A stretch of DNA of 64,000 nt from Erythrobacter sp. KY5 (GTDB taxonomy: Bacteria; Pseudomonadota; Alphaproteobacteria; Sphingomonadales; Sphingomonadaceae), in NCBI RefSeq assembly GCF_003264115.1, contig NZ_CP021912.1, forward strand, positions 372,001 to 436,000. The letters are read 5' to 3'. The translations under genes and the position numbers were made by a program. Position 1 is the first letter of the stretch, and each line of letters opens with the position of its first letter. Below the pieces are notes generated by a model. The model was given only the letters and a program-made list of their open reading frames with translations, ran no database searches and was not told the origin of the DNA. This document shows positions 1 to 8,894 of the stretch, one piece after another.

Positions 1-1
1 G

Positions 2-457
2 GACCCCGGACGCCTTGCCGATGCGCGTCTTCCCCCGCTTGATTGGCACCTGATCGACAGGATCGACACGGGCGCAAGGCTGGTCGGCTCGCTCGATCCT
101 GCGATCGAATTCTTCGCCAAGGCGCACCGATCGGGTGAAGCCGCGCGCATCATCTTGCGGCTTGATCCGGGCGTTCACGTGCTGAGGTTTTCGTTCGTCG
201 ACCTTCGCGGGGGGGGCGGACAGCTTTCGCTTGAGACGGTCTGCATCGACAAGGGGGGCGAGTGGACGTCTGGCACTGCGCTGGCCCCGATCGCTTCTTC
301 CGCCGCCGCGCTCGCAATCACTGTCCCATCCGGTTGCCAATACCAATCGCTGCGCCTCGCGATTGCCGCGCGCGGCGAAGCAATCAGCGTCCTGATCGAC
401 AAGGTCACTTTCGAACGGGCAGCCAATTCTCATTCCAGTAACGGAGAGACACTTTGA
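2..457 (+). CDS. C-terminal part of an unidentified protein (5' end outside window)
   Basis: The reading frame is open from base 2 to the TGA at 455-457, so this is the last ~151 residues of a gene that begins before the window. An internal ATG at 155 is not needed as a start because the codons upstream are also open and protein-like. The tail is rich in alternating hydrophobic residues (VLRFSFVDL, LSLETVCIDKGG, SLRLAIAARGEAISVLIDKV), which suggests a beta-sandwich or carbohydrate-binding-like fold. I do not recognise a family. Its stop overlaps the TTG start of the next gene by 4 bases, so it belongs to the same surface-polysaccharide operon. A role in glycan synthesis is inferred from context only. 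Confidence 0.6.
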   Translation, partial: DPGRLADARLPPLDWHLIDRIDTGARLVGSLDPAIEFFAKAHRSGEAARIILRLDPGVHVLRFSFVDLRGGGGQLSLETVCIDKGGEWTSGTALAPIASSAAALAITVPSGCQYQSLRLAIAARGEAISVLIDKVTFERAANSHSSNGETL

Positions 458-1137
458 AGGTTCTCGCTATCATTCCGGCGCGCGGCGGGTCGAAAGGCCT
501 GCCGGGCAAAAATCTTCGGATACTGGCAGGCAAGCCGCTGATCGTCTGGTCGATCCAGCATGCGGTCAACAGCGAGGCAATCACTGACGTGGTCGTCAGC
601 ACCGACTCGCCCGAAATTGCCGCGGTCGCGCGCGGGTGCGGGGCCGAAGTGCCGTTTTTGCGGCCTGCGCACCTTGCCACGGACACCGCACCGACCGAGC
701 CTGTGATGCTTCACGCGCTTTGCGCGATGGAGAATATGGGCCGCAGCTATGATTGCGTTGCGCTGCTTCAGCCGACCTCGCCACTGCGCGCTAACGAGAT
801 GAGCGCACGCGCCCTCGCCCAGCTCAAGGCCGAGGAAGCCGACAGCTTGCTGACCGTCACCGAAAGCCATGCATTCTTCTGGCGACAATCGCCGGTGCGT
901 GCGCTCTACGATGTCGCCAACCGGCCGCGCCGACAGGACATTCCTTCTGAAAAGCGCCATTACCGGGAAACCGGCTCACTCTATCTGACCCGCCGTGACG
1001 TGCTGGTCCGTGAAGGCAACCGGCTTGGCGGGAAAATCGCGCTGCTCGAAACGCGCGAGGAGGAAGGCTTCGAGATCGATAGTCTTGCCGATTTCCGTCT
1101 GCTCGAAACCCTGATGTCGGAGGCGATCCCGGCATGA
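454..1137 (+). CDS. acylneuraminate cytidylyltransferase family protein (CMP-nonulosonate synthetase, NeuA-like)
   Basis: A 227-residue nucleotidyltransferase expected to activate a nonulosonic (sialic-acid-like) sugar by transferring CMP from CTP in the cytoplasm. The family signature is at the N terminus: IIPARGGSKGLPGKN at residues 6-20 is the CTP-binding loop, followed by LAGKPLIVWSI and VVVSTDSPEIA. LLQPTSPLR near residue 107 is also typical. The length fits short CMP-sugar synthetases. The start is TTG at 454, behind a GGAGA Shine-Dalgarno at about 442-446. It overlaps the upstream stop (TTGA) and the downstream start (ATGA), so translation is coupled to the NeuB-like fusion that would make its substrate. 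Which nonulosonate is activated cannot be read from sequence. Confidence 0.9.
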   Translation: MKVLAIIPARGGSKGLPGKNLRILAGKPLIVWSIQHAVNSEAITDVVVSTDSPEIAAVARGCGAEVPFLRPAHLATDTAPTEPVMLHALCAMENMGRSYDCVALLQPTSPLRANEMSARALAQLKAEEADSLLTVTESHAFFWRQSPVRALYDVANRPRRQDIPSEKRHYRETGSLYLTRRDVLVREGNRLGGKIALLETREEEGFEIDSLADFRLLETLMSEAIPA

Positions 1138-3383
1138 TCATCGACACCAACCTCAAACCCTATGTGGTCTTCGCTGAGGAAGACCTGTTGGTGGCTCTTC
1201 GCAAGATCAGCGATAATCGGCGCGGCAGCGTTCTGTGCATTTCGCAGTCCGGGCGCCTGGAAGGGGTGCTTACCGACGGCGACGTTCGGCGCTGGCTGGT
1301 GGAGGCGGACCGTTTCGATTTCGACGTCACTGCGCTCAGCGTCGCCAACACGCAATTCACCGCCGCGCGTGACGGCATGGATGACGGCGCAATCCAGGCG
1401 ATGTTTTCGGACCGGGTAAGCTTCGTACCCGTCCTCGATGCGCAGGACCGCGTGGTTGCGGTTGCATGGGAAGACGCCCGGCGAATTTCGATCGGGAAGC
1501 ATTCGATAGGCGAGGATGAGCCCTGCTACATCATTGCCGAGATCGGCAATAACCATAATGGCAGCCTCGATCTCGCCAAGGATCTGATCGAACTCGCTGC
1601 CGAAGCCGGTGCCGATTGTGCAAAGTTCCAGATGCGCGACATGGCCTCGCTTTACCGGGGCGGAGGCGATGCGGGCGATCGCAGCGCGGATCTGGGTGCG
1701 CAATACACGCTCGACCTTCTGGCCCGTATGCAGCTGTCCAATGACGAGATGCTGGAAGCTTTCGATCATTGCAAATCGGTCGGGATTCAGCCGCTTTGCA
1801 CGCCGTGGGACAAGGCCAGCCTCTCCATTCTCGAAGATTATGGCATGCCGGCATACAAGCTGGCATCGGCGGATTTGACCAATCACGAATTGGTCGGCGC
1901 GCTTGCCCGAACCGGCAAGGTGCTGATCTGCTCAACAGGCATGTCCAGCCAAGCCGAGATTGAGGATGCGGCAAACCTGCTGCGACGCCACGGATCGCCT
2001 TTCGTCCTGTTGCATTGCAATTCGACCTATCCCGCCCCGTTCAAGGACATCAATCTCTCCTTCATGGAGCGGCTGGGCAAGCTGTCGAACGGCCTCGTTG
2101 GCTATTCAGGGCATGAGCGCGGCTACCACGTCCCCGTCGCAGCGGTGGCGCGCGGGGCAAAGGTGGTGGAGAAGCACTTCACACTCGATCGCGCCATGGA
2201 AGGCAACGACCACCGCGTGAGCCTGCTTCCGGCCGAGTTCAGGGCGATGGTCGAACAGATACGCGAGGTGGAGGCCGCGATGGGGTCAAGCGGCCCGCGC
2301 GTGGTTACGCAAGGCGAGATGATGAACCGCGAAGTGCTGGGCAAAAGCCTCGTCGCGGCACGTCCGATCACCGAGGGCGCAATACTTTGCGATGACGATT
2401 TCGCCGTGCGCAGTCCGGGCCAGGGGCTTGAGCCTTACCGACGCAAGGACCTCATCGGGCGCGCCGCCAAGCATGACATGCGAGCGGGCGATTTCTTCTT
2501 TCCCAGCGACCTTGACGAAGAAGTCGCAAAGGCGCGGGATTACAGTTTCCGCAGACCCTTTGGCGTGCCGGTACGCTATCATGATCTGGCGCATATGGTG
2601 GACGCCTCCAGCCTTGACCTCGTCGAGTTTCATTTCTCGTTCAAGGATCTCGAAGTCGACATCGAAGAGGCGTTGGGCGAAAGGCGCTTCGACATCGACC
2701 TGGTCGTCCATGCACCCGAACTGTTCGCAGGAGACCACGTGATGGACCTGTGCGCGCCCGACCCCGAATATCGCTCGCGTTCTATTCGCGAATTGCAGCG
2801 GGTCGTCGATGTGACCCGCAACCTGGCCGGGCGATTCAAAGGCGGGTCACCGATACCGATCATCGTCAATGCCGGCGGCTTCACCGCTGACCGTCCGATG
2901 CCGGACGCGGCCCGGCCGGGCTGCTATGCGAAGATTGCCGATGCTATTGAGAGCCTTGATACCGAGGGCGTCGAGATAATTCCGCAGACTATGCCGCCCT
3001 ACCCATGGCATTTTGGCGGCCAGCGTTTTCACAATCTGTTTATGCGCGCAGATGAGATCGCCAGATATTGCGAAGATCATGGCGCGCGCATCTGCCTCGA
3101 CATTTCACACTCGGCGCTTGCGGCAACACATCTCAAGACCAGCTTCGAAACTTTCCTGAACCGGGTCGCCCCTTACACCCGTCACCTGCATATGGTCGAT
3201 GCAGCCGGCATTGACGGAGAGGGGCTTCAGATCGGCGATGGCACGATCGACTTCGAAATGGTCGCGAAGGTCCTCGATCAGGCAGCGCCCCAGGCAAGCT
3301 TCATCCCCGAAATATGGCAGGGCCACAAGGACAGTGGGGCAGGCTTCTGGACCGCGCTCGACCGGTTGGAGGCATGGTTTTGA
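1134..3383 (+). CDS. multidomain nonulosonic acid synthase: CBS pair - NeuB - SAF - TIM-barrel fusion
   Basis: A 749-residue fusion. Residues ~1-120 form a CBS-domain pair (GVLTDGDVRRW is typical). Residues ~133-380 are the NeuB catalytic domain, which condenses a hexosamine with PEP to make a nonulosonic acid (AEIGNNHNGS, CAKFQ, YKLASAD, STGMSS, GYSGHE, EKHFTLDR). Residues ~400-461 are the SAF/antifreeze-like domain (SLVAARPITEG, LIGRAAKHDM) that caps the active site of NeuB dimers. Residues ~475-749 resemble a xylose-isomerase-like TIM barrel of sugar phosphate isomerases (CLDISHSALAA, HLHMVDAAG, FIPEIWQGH). Usual NeuB proteins are about 340-360 residues, so this is twice normal length. The start ATG overlaps the upstream stop (ATGA). 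The CBS pair could sense adenylate or cytidylate nucleotides, and the barrel could supply or modify the sugar substrate; both roles are inference. Confidence 0.88.
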   Translation: MIIDTNLKPYVVFAEEDLLVALRKISDNRRGSVLCISQSGRLEGVLTDGDVRRWLVEADRFDFDVTALSVANTQFTAARDGMDDGAIQAMFSDRVSFVPVLDAQDRVVAVAWEDARRISIGKHSIGEDEPCYIIAEIGNNHNGSLDLAKDLIELAAEAGADCAKFQMRDMASLYRGGGDAGDRSADLGAQYTLDLLARMQLSNDEMLEAFDHCKSVGIQPLCTPWDKASLSILEDYGMPAYKLASADLTNHELVGALARTGKVLICSTGMSSQAEIEDAANLLRRHGSPFVLLHCNSTYPAPFKDINLSFMERLGKLSNGLVGYSGHERGYHVPVAAVARGAKVVEKHFTLDRAMEGNDHRVSLLPAEFRAMVEQIREVEAAMGSSGPRVVTQGEMMNREVLGKSLVAARPITEGAILCDDDFAVRSPGQGLEPYRRKDLIGRAAKHDMRAGDFFFPSDLDEEVAKARDYSFRRPFGVPVRYHDLAHMVDASSLDLVEFHFSFKDLEVDIEEALGERRFDIDLVVHAPELFAGDHVMDLCAPDPEYRSRSIRELQRVVDVTRNLAGRFKGGSPIPIIVNAGGFTADRPMPDAARPGCYAKIADAIESLDTEGVEIIPQTMPPYPWHFGGQRFHNLFMRADEIARYCEDHGARICLDISHSALAATHLKTSFETFLNRVAPYTRHLHMVDAAGIDGEGLQIGDGTIDFEMVAKVLDQAAPQASFIPEIWQGHKDSGAGFWTALDRLEAWF

Positions 3384-4852
3384 CCGACATGGCCGCCCTT
3401 CGCCTGGACGCGCCGAAGCGAAATGTCGCTGTTGCGGGTGAAACCCGGCCGGGCAGTGTGCGAAATAGCGCCGATATAGCCGCAGCCGATAAACGCAGAC
3501 CTCACCGGATCGGTCTGGTGATCGATCATCCGCTGCGCGACCTCGACGGGATGTGCTTGCTCGCGCAATTGCTGTGCGGTCGGGGGCACGAAGTTGTTCT
3601 GATGCCGTTCTACACGCAACATCTCGATCTGCCCAACCTCGATATCGACCTGATCGTGCTCAACTATGTGCGGCCGGCCAATCGGGCTCTGGTCGAAGCA
3701 GCCTCGGCGCGCGGCATTGCGCTTGCAGTTCTGGATACAGAAGGGGGGCTGTTGCCGGAGACCGGGCCCACTTCTGCGCACGGGATTGCCGCCTATCTGC
3801 GAGAGAGCGGCCTCGACATCGCGCTATCGCTCTATCTCTTCTGGGGGGAGGCACTGCGCGATGCGGTGGTCGAGAACACCGATCTTTCCCTTCCCCGCGC
3901 CGTGGTAACAGGGTCGCCGCGGTTTGACCTTGCCGCAAGCCGATACAGGCGCGCCGACGAGCGCCGCGACCGCGTCCTGGTCAACACCAACTTCCCGATT
4001 GTCAATCCGGCGCAGACCGGTCGCAGGTCTATCGATGACAAGGCGCTGCGCAGCGCCGGCTTTACCGATCAGGAAATCGCCGACCTGGCAGAATCGGTGC
4101 GCGGGGTGATGGATCGCATGGTCGCGACTGTCGGCAGGCTTGCGGACGCCCGGCCATCACGCTCTTTCGTCATCCGGCCTCACCCGTTCGAGAGATGCGA
4201 GCCTTACGAAGCCGCATTCGCAGCGCATCCCAATATCGTTGTGGAGCGAGAAGGCAGCGCGATGAACGCGCTGTTGCAATCCGACTGCATGCTGCACGTC
4301 AACTGCACCACCGCTGTAGAGGCGAGCCTTTGCGGCGTCCCTTCCATTTCGCTCGATTTCATCAACGATGCGCGGCTGCAGGCGATGGCAAGCCTGCCCA
4401 CAAAGGTCAGCCACAACGCGAACGATGTTGCGCATACTCTGGCGCTCATCGATCGCTCACACACGCTTGACGCTGCCTCACAGGCGAAAGACATTTCGCC
4501 TTTCTTCGGGCCGCTCGACGCAAGGGCTGCTGAGCGCGCTGCAGATGCCTTGAGTTCAGCCACGCTGATTGATCCGCGCCTACCCAGCGCGAAAGGCCTG
4601 CCGGCAAAGAGATGGCTGAACGCCTTGGCCGGTCGGACTGTAGGTTCCGCGGGTATCGAGCAGGTCAGGCAATCGCTCAAACCGTCGCGCGCGATCAAAT
4701 CGTTCAGCGCTGCCGATGTTGAGCCCCGCCTGGACCATTTCGCCTCAGTTCACGGATCTGTTGCCGCAGCGATTGAGCCGGTTCGTACCGCATTGGGTGC
4801 CGACACGATGGCACTGCGCCTCAGCCCGGTTACGGCGCGACCCGCGGACTAA
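3374..4852 (+). CDS. capsule / surface carbohydrate biosynthesis protein (GT-B-like)
   Basis: 492 residues. I chose ATG 3374 because GGTTGGAGG lies just upstream and the stop of the preceding gene falls at 3383; an earlier ATG at 3314 would overlap that gene by 70 bases. The protein opens with a variable ~40-residue segment, then IGLVIDHPLRDLDGM and LDIDLIVLNYVRPAN, resembling the surface-carbohydrate-biosynthesis family of GT-B-like proteins. The C-terminal half carries RPHPFERCEPYE and HVNCTTAVEASLCGVPS, typical of polyglycerol-phosphate/capsule transferase folds. It probably transfers or processes a cytoplasmic glycan intermediate. The last gene of the plus-strand nonulosonate operon. Donor and acceptor are unknown. 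Confidence 0.7.
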   Translation: MVLTDMAALRLDAPKRNVAVAGETRPGSVRNSADIAAADKRRPHRIGLVIDHPLRDLDGMCLLAQLLCGRGHEVVLMPFYTQHLDLPNLDIDLIVLNYVRPANRALVEAASARGIALAVLDTEGGLLPETGPTSAHGIAAYLRESGLDIALSLYLFWGEALRDAVVENTDLSLPRAVVTGSPRFDLAASRYRRADERRDRVLVNTNFPIVNPAQTGRRSIDDKALRSAGFTDQEIADLAESVRGVMDRMVATVGRLADARPSRSFVIRPHPFERCEPYEAAFAAHPNIVVEREGSAMNALLQSDCMLHVNCTTAVEASLCGVPSISLDFINDARLQAMASLPTKVSHNANDVAHTLALIDRSHTLDAASQAKDISPFFGPLDARAAERAADALSSATLIDPRLPSAKGLPAKRWLNALAGRTVGSAGIEQVRQSLKPSRAIKSFSAADVEPRLDHFASVHGSVAAAIEPVRTALGADTMALRLSPVTARPAD

Positions 4853-5008
4853 GCTCGCCATATGGCGGTGGCGACGACGCGGACGGCAAGACTGCTGCTG
4901 GCTATCGGCGGCGGTGGCTTATCCGGATGCGCTTTCGTGGGGAAAGGGAAAAACCGGTCCTAGAACCATCCAAATCGAACCTGTTTCCAAGGTTCGCCGC
5001 GCGTGCCG

Positions 5009-5971
5009 TCACATGGCGATAGCCTCAGGCATTCGGATGATCTCTCTTTCGCCGCGTTCGATCAGCGTGCCAGCAGCGGGCGGTTCGTAATTGCCGCTCG
5101 CCAACCAGAGGCGATTGACGATCGACCAGACGCAATCCTGAAAACCCAGTCGATGGCGGAAACCCACGGTGCTCGAAAAGCGAGGATTGATCTCGAAGAT
5201 AGTCGGGTTGCCTCCATCCATGCGAAGCTGGACATTGATGGCTCCATCGAGATCGAGCGTTTCGGCCACCTCTTTGCAAACCGCATCGATGCGCGGATCG
5301 TGTACGACCTCTCCGCTGCCGGTCAGTCCCCCTTTCAAGGCCCTTCGAAAACTCAGGCTACGGGTGGGCATCCCGACGAAACGAACCAGCCCGCAGGTAA
5401 ATTCATTCTCCCGGCTCTTCAGCCAACGTTGCCAGATGTCACCGGAACGCGCCTTGGTCTGGGTGTCAAAATCCTGGCGGCGAAGCTGCAGCAGGCCCTT
5501 GCTACCCTGCCCACATCGTGGCTTGACGATCACGTCATAGTCGCCGGGCTGATCCACGCCGACAATGCCGCTTTCCGGTGATGGGATGCCCGCCGCCTGC
5601 AATGCCTGAGCGGTGGCGAGCTTATCGAGACCGACCGAAAGCGATCGCTCGTTTGCCGTGACCATAACGGCGCTTTCGAAATACAGGCCGATCGCCTGCG
5701 CTTCGAGTAATCGGGCAAGCTCCGCTTCGGCGAGCGGAATCAGGACCTGCGCGGCGCTTTCACGGACCAGATTTCGCAGCGCAGACAAATAGTCCGGCGA
5801 ATCAGCGCGCGGCAAGGCAACGAAACGGTCGAAGAAGGTCGCCCCCTCCGCATTTGGGTTGCAGTCCGCACCAACCAGTGTGGCATCGGGGAACGCCTCG
5901 CGAAGGATGCGGGCGAGCGAGACGCCGATGTCGCCTCCAGCACCGGTCAGAAGGATTGGCCCGGCAATCAC
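5009..5971 (-). CDS. ATP-grasp domain protein (carbamoyl-phosphate-synthase-like ligase)
   Basis: 320 residues. An N-terminal pre-ATP-grasp Rossmann segment (ILLTGAGGDIGVSLARIL) is followed by the ATP-grasp fold: DYDVIVKPRCGQGSKGL near residue 150 is the nucleotide-binding strand-loop, and PTIFEINPRFSSTVGFRH near residue 260 supplies the metal-binding Glu and Asn. Such enzymes join a carboxylate, activated as acyl-phosphate, to an amine. The start is GTG at 5971, overlapping the stop of the upstream metallophosphoesterase gene (GTGA). It is the last gene of a four-gene minus-strand set that includes a Wzy-like polymerase, so the likely job is decorating a surface-glycan sugar. The substrate is not readable. 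Confidence 0.82.
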   Translation of the reverse strand: MIAGPILLTGAGGDIGVSLARILREAFPDATLVGADCNPNAEGATFFDRFVALPRADSPDYLSALRNLVRESAAQVLIPLAEAELARLLEAQAIGLYFESAVMVTANERSLSVGLDKLATAQALQAAGIPSPESGIVGVDQPGDYDVIVKPRCGQGSKGLLQLRRQDFDTQTKARSGDIWQRWLKSRENEFTCGLVRFVGMPTRSLSFRRALKGGLTGSGEVVHDPRIDAVCKEVAETLDLDGAINVQLRMDGGNPTIFEINPRFSSTVGFRHRLGFQDCVWSIVNRLWLASGNYEPPAAGTLIERGEREIIRMPEAIAM

Positions 5972-6684
5972 GCGCTTTGCCTTATCCGCCGGCGCGTGAG
6001 CGAGTGGGCGAGATTAGTTCGGGCGGCATCGCGAATTGCGCATTGTGCGAGCAGTGCCTCTACGGGAAATTCGGTGCGGCGCGGCGCGATCGCACCGGTT
6101 TCCGGATGGAAGATGGTCCAGCTTGCGAGCCCTCCGACATCGCGCGGCTGGCCGACCGAACCGGGATTCAGGATCGTCGGCGTGCCGGACCGAATGAATG
6201 GCCAATGCGTGTGCCCAAGCCAAATCTGGTCGACTGGGAGCTCTTCGCCAAGCTTGGCCAAAAGTTGTGGCGGTGCATCGGGATAAATGTACGCGTCTGC
6301 ATCGAAAGGAGTGCCATGGGCGAGGAGGATCCGATACTCGCCAAGCTCGATTTCGCGCGTTGGAGGCTTCCCCGCCAACCAGTCCCAGTGTCTCTCTTCG
6401 AACTGCTCGAACACCGCATCCAGACCGGAGCCATAGCGGTTCCGGTAGTTCTCAAGCACGCTCACATCGAGGCGCGCATCAAGAGCCATGCGATCGTGAT
6501 TGCCTTGGATTGCGGTGCATTCAAATTCGGCAAGAGCATCGATTACCGCGCGAGGATCGTGATAATATCCGACAATGTCGCCCAGCACGATGAGCCGCTC
6601 GATCCCTTCGGCGCGAACCTCTTCGAGCACGCATTCAAGCGCGGCGAGATTGGCGTGAATGTCGGCGAGGACAGCGACCTTCAT
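5968..6684 (-). CDS. metallophosphoesterase family protein (YfcE/MJ0936-like)
   Basis: 238 residues. The start is ATG 6684 (MKVAVLADIHANLAAL), overlapping the upstream SDR stop by 4 bases; a longer frame to 6897 would lie inside that SDR gene and is not protein-like. All calcineurin-type metal motifs are present: ADIHANL, LGDIVGYY, GNHDRM, LLAHGTPF and GHTHWPF. Family members hydrolyse phosphomonoesters or diesters with two metal ions in the cytoplasm. Placed between ATP-grasp and SDR genes in a polysaccharide locus, it could remove a sugar phosphate (for example from a nonulosonate-phosphate), but this is inference. Confidence 0.86.
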   Translation of the reverse strand: MKVAVLADIHANLAALECVLEEVRAEGIERLIVLGDIVGYYHDPRAVIDALAEFECTAIQGNHDRMALDARLDVSVLENYRNRYGSGLDAVFEQFEERHWDWLAGKPPTREIELGEYRILLAHGTPFDADAYIYPDAPPQLLAKLGEELPVDQIWLGHTHWPFIRSGTPTILNPGSVGQPRDVGGLASWTIFHPETGAIAPRRTEFPVEALLAQCAIRDAARTNLAHSLTRRRIRQSA

Positions 6685-7325
6685 ATGGGAAAACCCGCTG
6701 CCGCGAGCAGATCCTGCGCCACATCTTCTGGCTGTCTCAGCATCGACTCTGGCGCGGCCGCCGGATCGGCTGCATGGCGCAAGTGCGCCTGCATTGCCGT
6801 TGCGATAACGCCGGGCTGGAAGACGTGGACGCAAATGTCCGCGTTCTCTTCCGCCAGGCTCTGCCAGCCAAGCCGGGCTGCGGCCTTGCTTGCGCAATAT
6901 GCGCCCCAGCCCGGGATCGCCCGATCTGCAGCCCCGCTAGAGACGTGGACGACATCTAAAGACGCAGCGCGGGACCGCGCGATTGATCCAAGAGCGCTGG
7001 CAATGGCGAGGGGGTTTGCAACATTGACCATCATCGCCTCCTCCAATCGCCCTGCGGCCCCGTCATCAATCATGCCGCCGAGGGGAAGGACTGCAGCGAT
7101 ATCGAAGAACCAGAGGCGCTCAAAGGCGAGGTGGCTCAGGAATGGACCTAGTTTGGCGCTCCAGTCGTGCGGGCTGGCGAGATTGACGATGCATTGCGTT
7201 TCGCCCGGCGCATCAATCGGCGCGCGCACGATGGGGACACAGTGGACCCGGCTTGCAAGCAGCGAGCGATAGACGGCTGCTCCCAGACCGCTTCTCGCAC
7301 CTGAAATGACCGCGACCACACTCAT
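6681..7325 (-). CDS. SDR family NAD(P)-dependent oxidoreductase
   Basis: 214 residues starting at ATG 7325, immediately after the stop of the polymerase gene; an in-frame extension to 7391 would overlap it. The cofactor loop is SGARSGLGAAVY at residues 8-19, an atypical version of TGxxxGxG. The catalytic core is present: HVSSGAAD (Ser) and YCASKAA (Tyr-x3-Lys), followed by FQPGVIATAM. Short-chain dehydrogenases oxidise or reduce a hydroxyl or keto group with NAD(P). Context suggests a sugar substrate in the surface-glycan pathway. No substrate can be assigned. Confidence 0.86.
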   Translation of the reverse strand: MSVVAVISGARSGLGAAVYRSLLASRVHCVPIVRAPIDAPGETQCIVNLASPHDWSAKLGPFLSHLAFERLWFFDIAAVLPLGGMIDDGAAGRLEEAMMVNVANPLAIASALGSIARSRAASLDVVHVSSGAADRAIPGWGAYCASKAAARLGWQSLAEENADICVHVFQPGVIATAMQAHLRHAADPAAAPESMLRQPEDVAQDLLAAAGFPI

Positions 7326-7326
7326 T

Positions 7327-8727
7327 TCAGGCAGCGCTGGCAGCCGGGTCACAGGCGCGCCGATGCAACGCAATGCGCGGCTGTACTCCACGCTCGACGA
7401 TGTGTCGCTCGATCGCCCAACACAGGAGGAACAGCGCGATCTTGACCCAATAGGTTGGCGCCAGGAGAAAAGTCAGCATTCCGCCCGTATAATGAAGCGT
7501 TATGCCGAAATAGACATAGAGACCCAGCACCGAGGTCAGGATCAGGTTTCGGTACAGCAGCTTCAGGAAAAGACAGAGGAACCACGCCGTAACGATCCCG
7601 GCAAGCGGGAGCGTGACAAAGGGCAACCAGGCTCCCAGCAGCTCGAAATGCACCTCGGGATAGCCACCATTATACGCTTGCCCGAGGCGCGTCAGCTCTT
7701 CGGCGCGGAAGTATCCCAGTTCCAGCGTCATCAGATATTGAATCGTGCTGTTGCGGCTCGGGTCGATCGGATCGAAAATCTCGCGAGCGGCATGTTCGTT
7801 GATCGGATCGGCGACATTCTCGAAATCGACCCTTTCCCAGGCATTTGCCCATAGGTGGACCGGTTGCACCAACACGCGCTCTTCGATTTCGTGCAGCGGT
7901 TCGCGATAGTCGCGCACGTTGTAGTATGAATTGTAGAGCAGCCCCGACACCAACAGCACCAGCCCCAGGATTGCCCCCGCCCTGCTGACCCCGGACGTTA
8001 GGATGCGTTGGCCCACTAGGTGCGGGTCGAGATCGCCGATCCGCCCGGCCGCGCGTGCGATAATCACAAGCGCGGCTGGCATCAGGTAAAACGAGATGAG
8101 CACGAAAAACACGCTGAAGCGGTTGCCCGTGATCACCCAGTACGCGGTCAGTATCGCAGCGAGCAGCGCAAATCGCAGATCGAATCCCCGCCCGTTGAGC
8201 CGGGGCAGGATCGTGAAGGCACCGAATACGAAATTGAGCAGGAAATTGAGCTCATAGGCAATCGAATGCACTGGCCCGGCGCTCATCGCGTAAGCAATGC
8301 GGTCGATGCCTTGCATGATGGGAATTGTGCCCGTCAGCACGAAGTTCACCGCGAGCGCTCCGATGACCGCGAGACCGCCCGCAAATGCGAAATTGGCCAA
8401 CGTCCAGTGATACGCGGAGTAGACAGGCCGCAGCCGGGCGATGGCCGCAAACCTGCGCCCCTTGTCGGGGAAGAGCCACATCAGCGGGACGACCAATGCG
8501 AGCGCTGAATAAATGAACACCGGCGCTGCAAAATTGCCGCCAACGAAGGCGCCAAGTTCGCGCGTGTACATGGGGCCGAACAGATCGAGCACCGTGATGT
8601 CGATCGAACGATAGACCAACGGGAAGATGGTGAAGAACCCGGCCAGCATCAGGGCTTTACGCCTCACTGCGAGATGAGCGATGATTGCCAGAAACACCGC
8701 GAGAAAGAGAAGGCTGAGCGCGCTCAT
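7327..8727 (-). CDS. O-antigen/capsule polymerase-like membrane protein (Wzy-like)
   Basis: 466 residues from ATG 8727 (MSALSLLFLAVFL). An upstream in-frame start at 8778 adds a charged, non-membrane stretch and is less likely. I count about eleven hydrophobic segments, with a large hydrophilic loop at roughly residues 280-370 between membrane segments. This is the architecture of Wzy polymerases and oligosaccharide repeat-unit polymerases, which join lipid-linked repeats on the periplasmic face of the inner membrane. Wzy sequences diverge strongly, so the call rests on topology and on the neighbouring flippase gene. First gene of the minus-strand set that ends with the ATP-grasp gene. Confidence 0.7.
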   Translation of the reverse strand: MSALSLLFLAVFLAIIAHLAVRRKALMLAGFFTIFPLVYRSIDITVLDLFGPMYTRELGAFVGGNFAAPVFIYSALALVVPLMWLFPDKGRRFAAIARLRPVYSAYHWTLANFAFAGGLAVIGALAVNFVLTGTIPIMQGIDRIAYAMSAGPVHSIAYELNFLLNFVFGAFTILPRLNGRGFDLRFALLAAILTAYWVITGNRFSVFFVLISFYLMPAALVIIARAAGRIGDLDPHLVGQRILTSGVSRAGAILGLVLLVSGLLYNSYYNVRDYREPLHEIEERVLVQPVHLWANAWERVDFENVADPINEHAAREIFDPIDPSRNSTIQYLMTLELGYFRAEELTRLGQAYNGGYPEVHFELLGAWLPFVTLPLAGIVTAWFLCLFLKLLYRNLILTSVLGLYVYFGITLHYTGGMLTFLLAPTYWVKIALFLLCWAIERHIVERGVQPRIALHRRACDPAASAA

Positions 8728-8894
8728 CGCTGCGCCTGTGCGGGCGTTGCGGTGCGTAGCGCGCCGCTCGGGCAACACGGTGGTTTAAGGCTTTTTTGCA
8801 TGGCCTCTTTTCCTAGAAATCCCGGGATATGACCTGCGAACTCTTGAGAGAAACGCGCGCGCACGCCAGCGCCATTGGGTTCAGATTGGGGGCA

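Noticed and set aside
5854..7272. Long plus-strand ORF (472 codons) over the phosphoesterase and SDR genes
   Set aside because: It is antisense to two genes with clear catalytic motifs; its translation is Arg/Ala/Ser-rich with no family pattern. High G+C makes such frames common.
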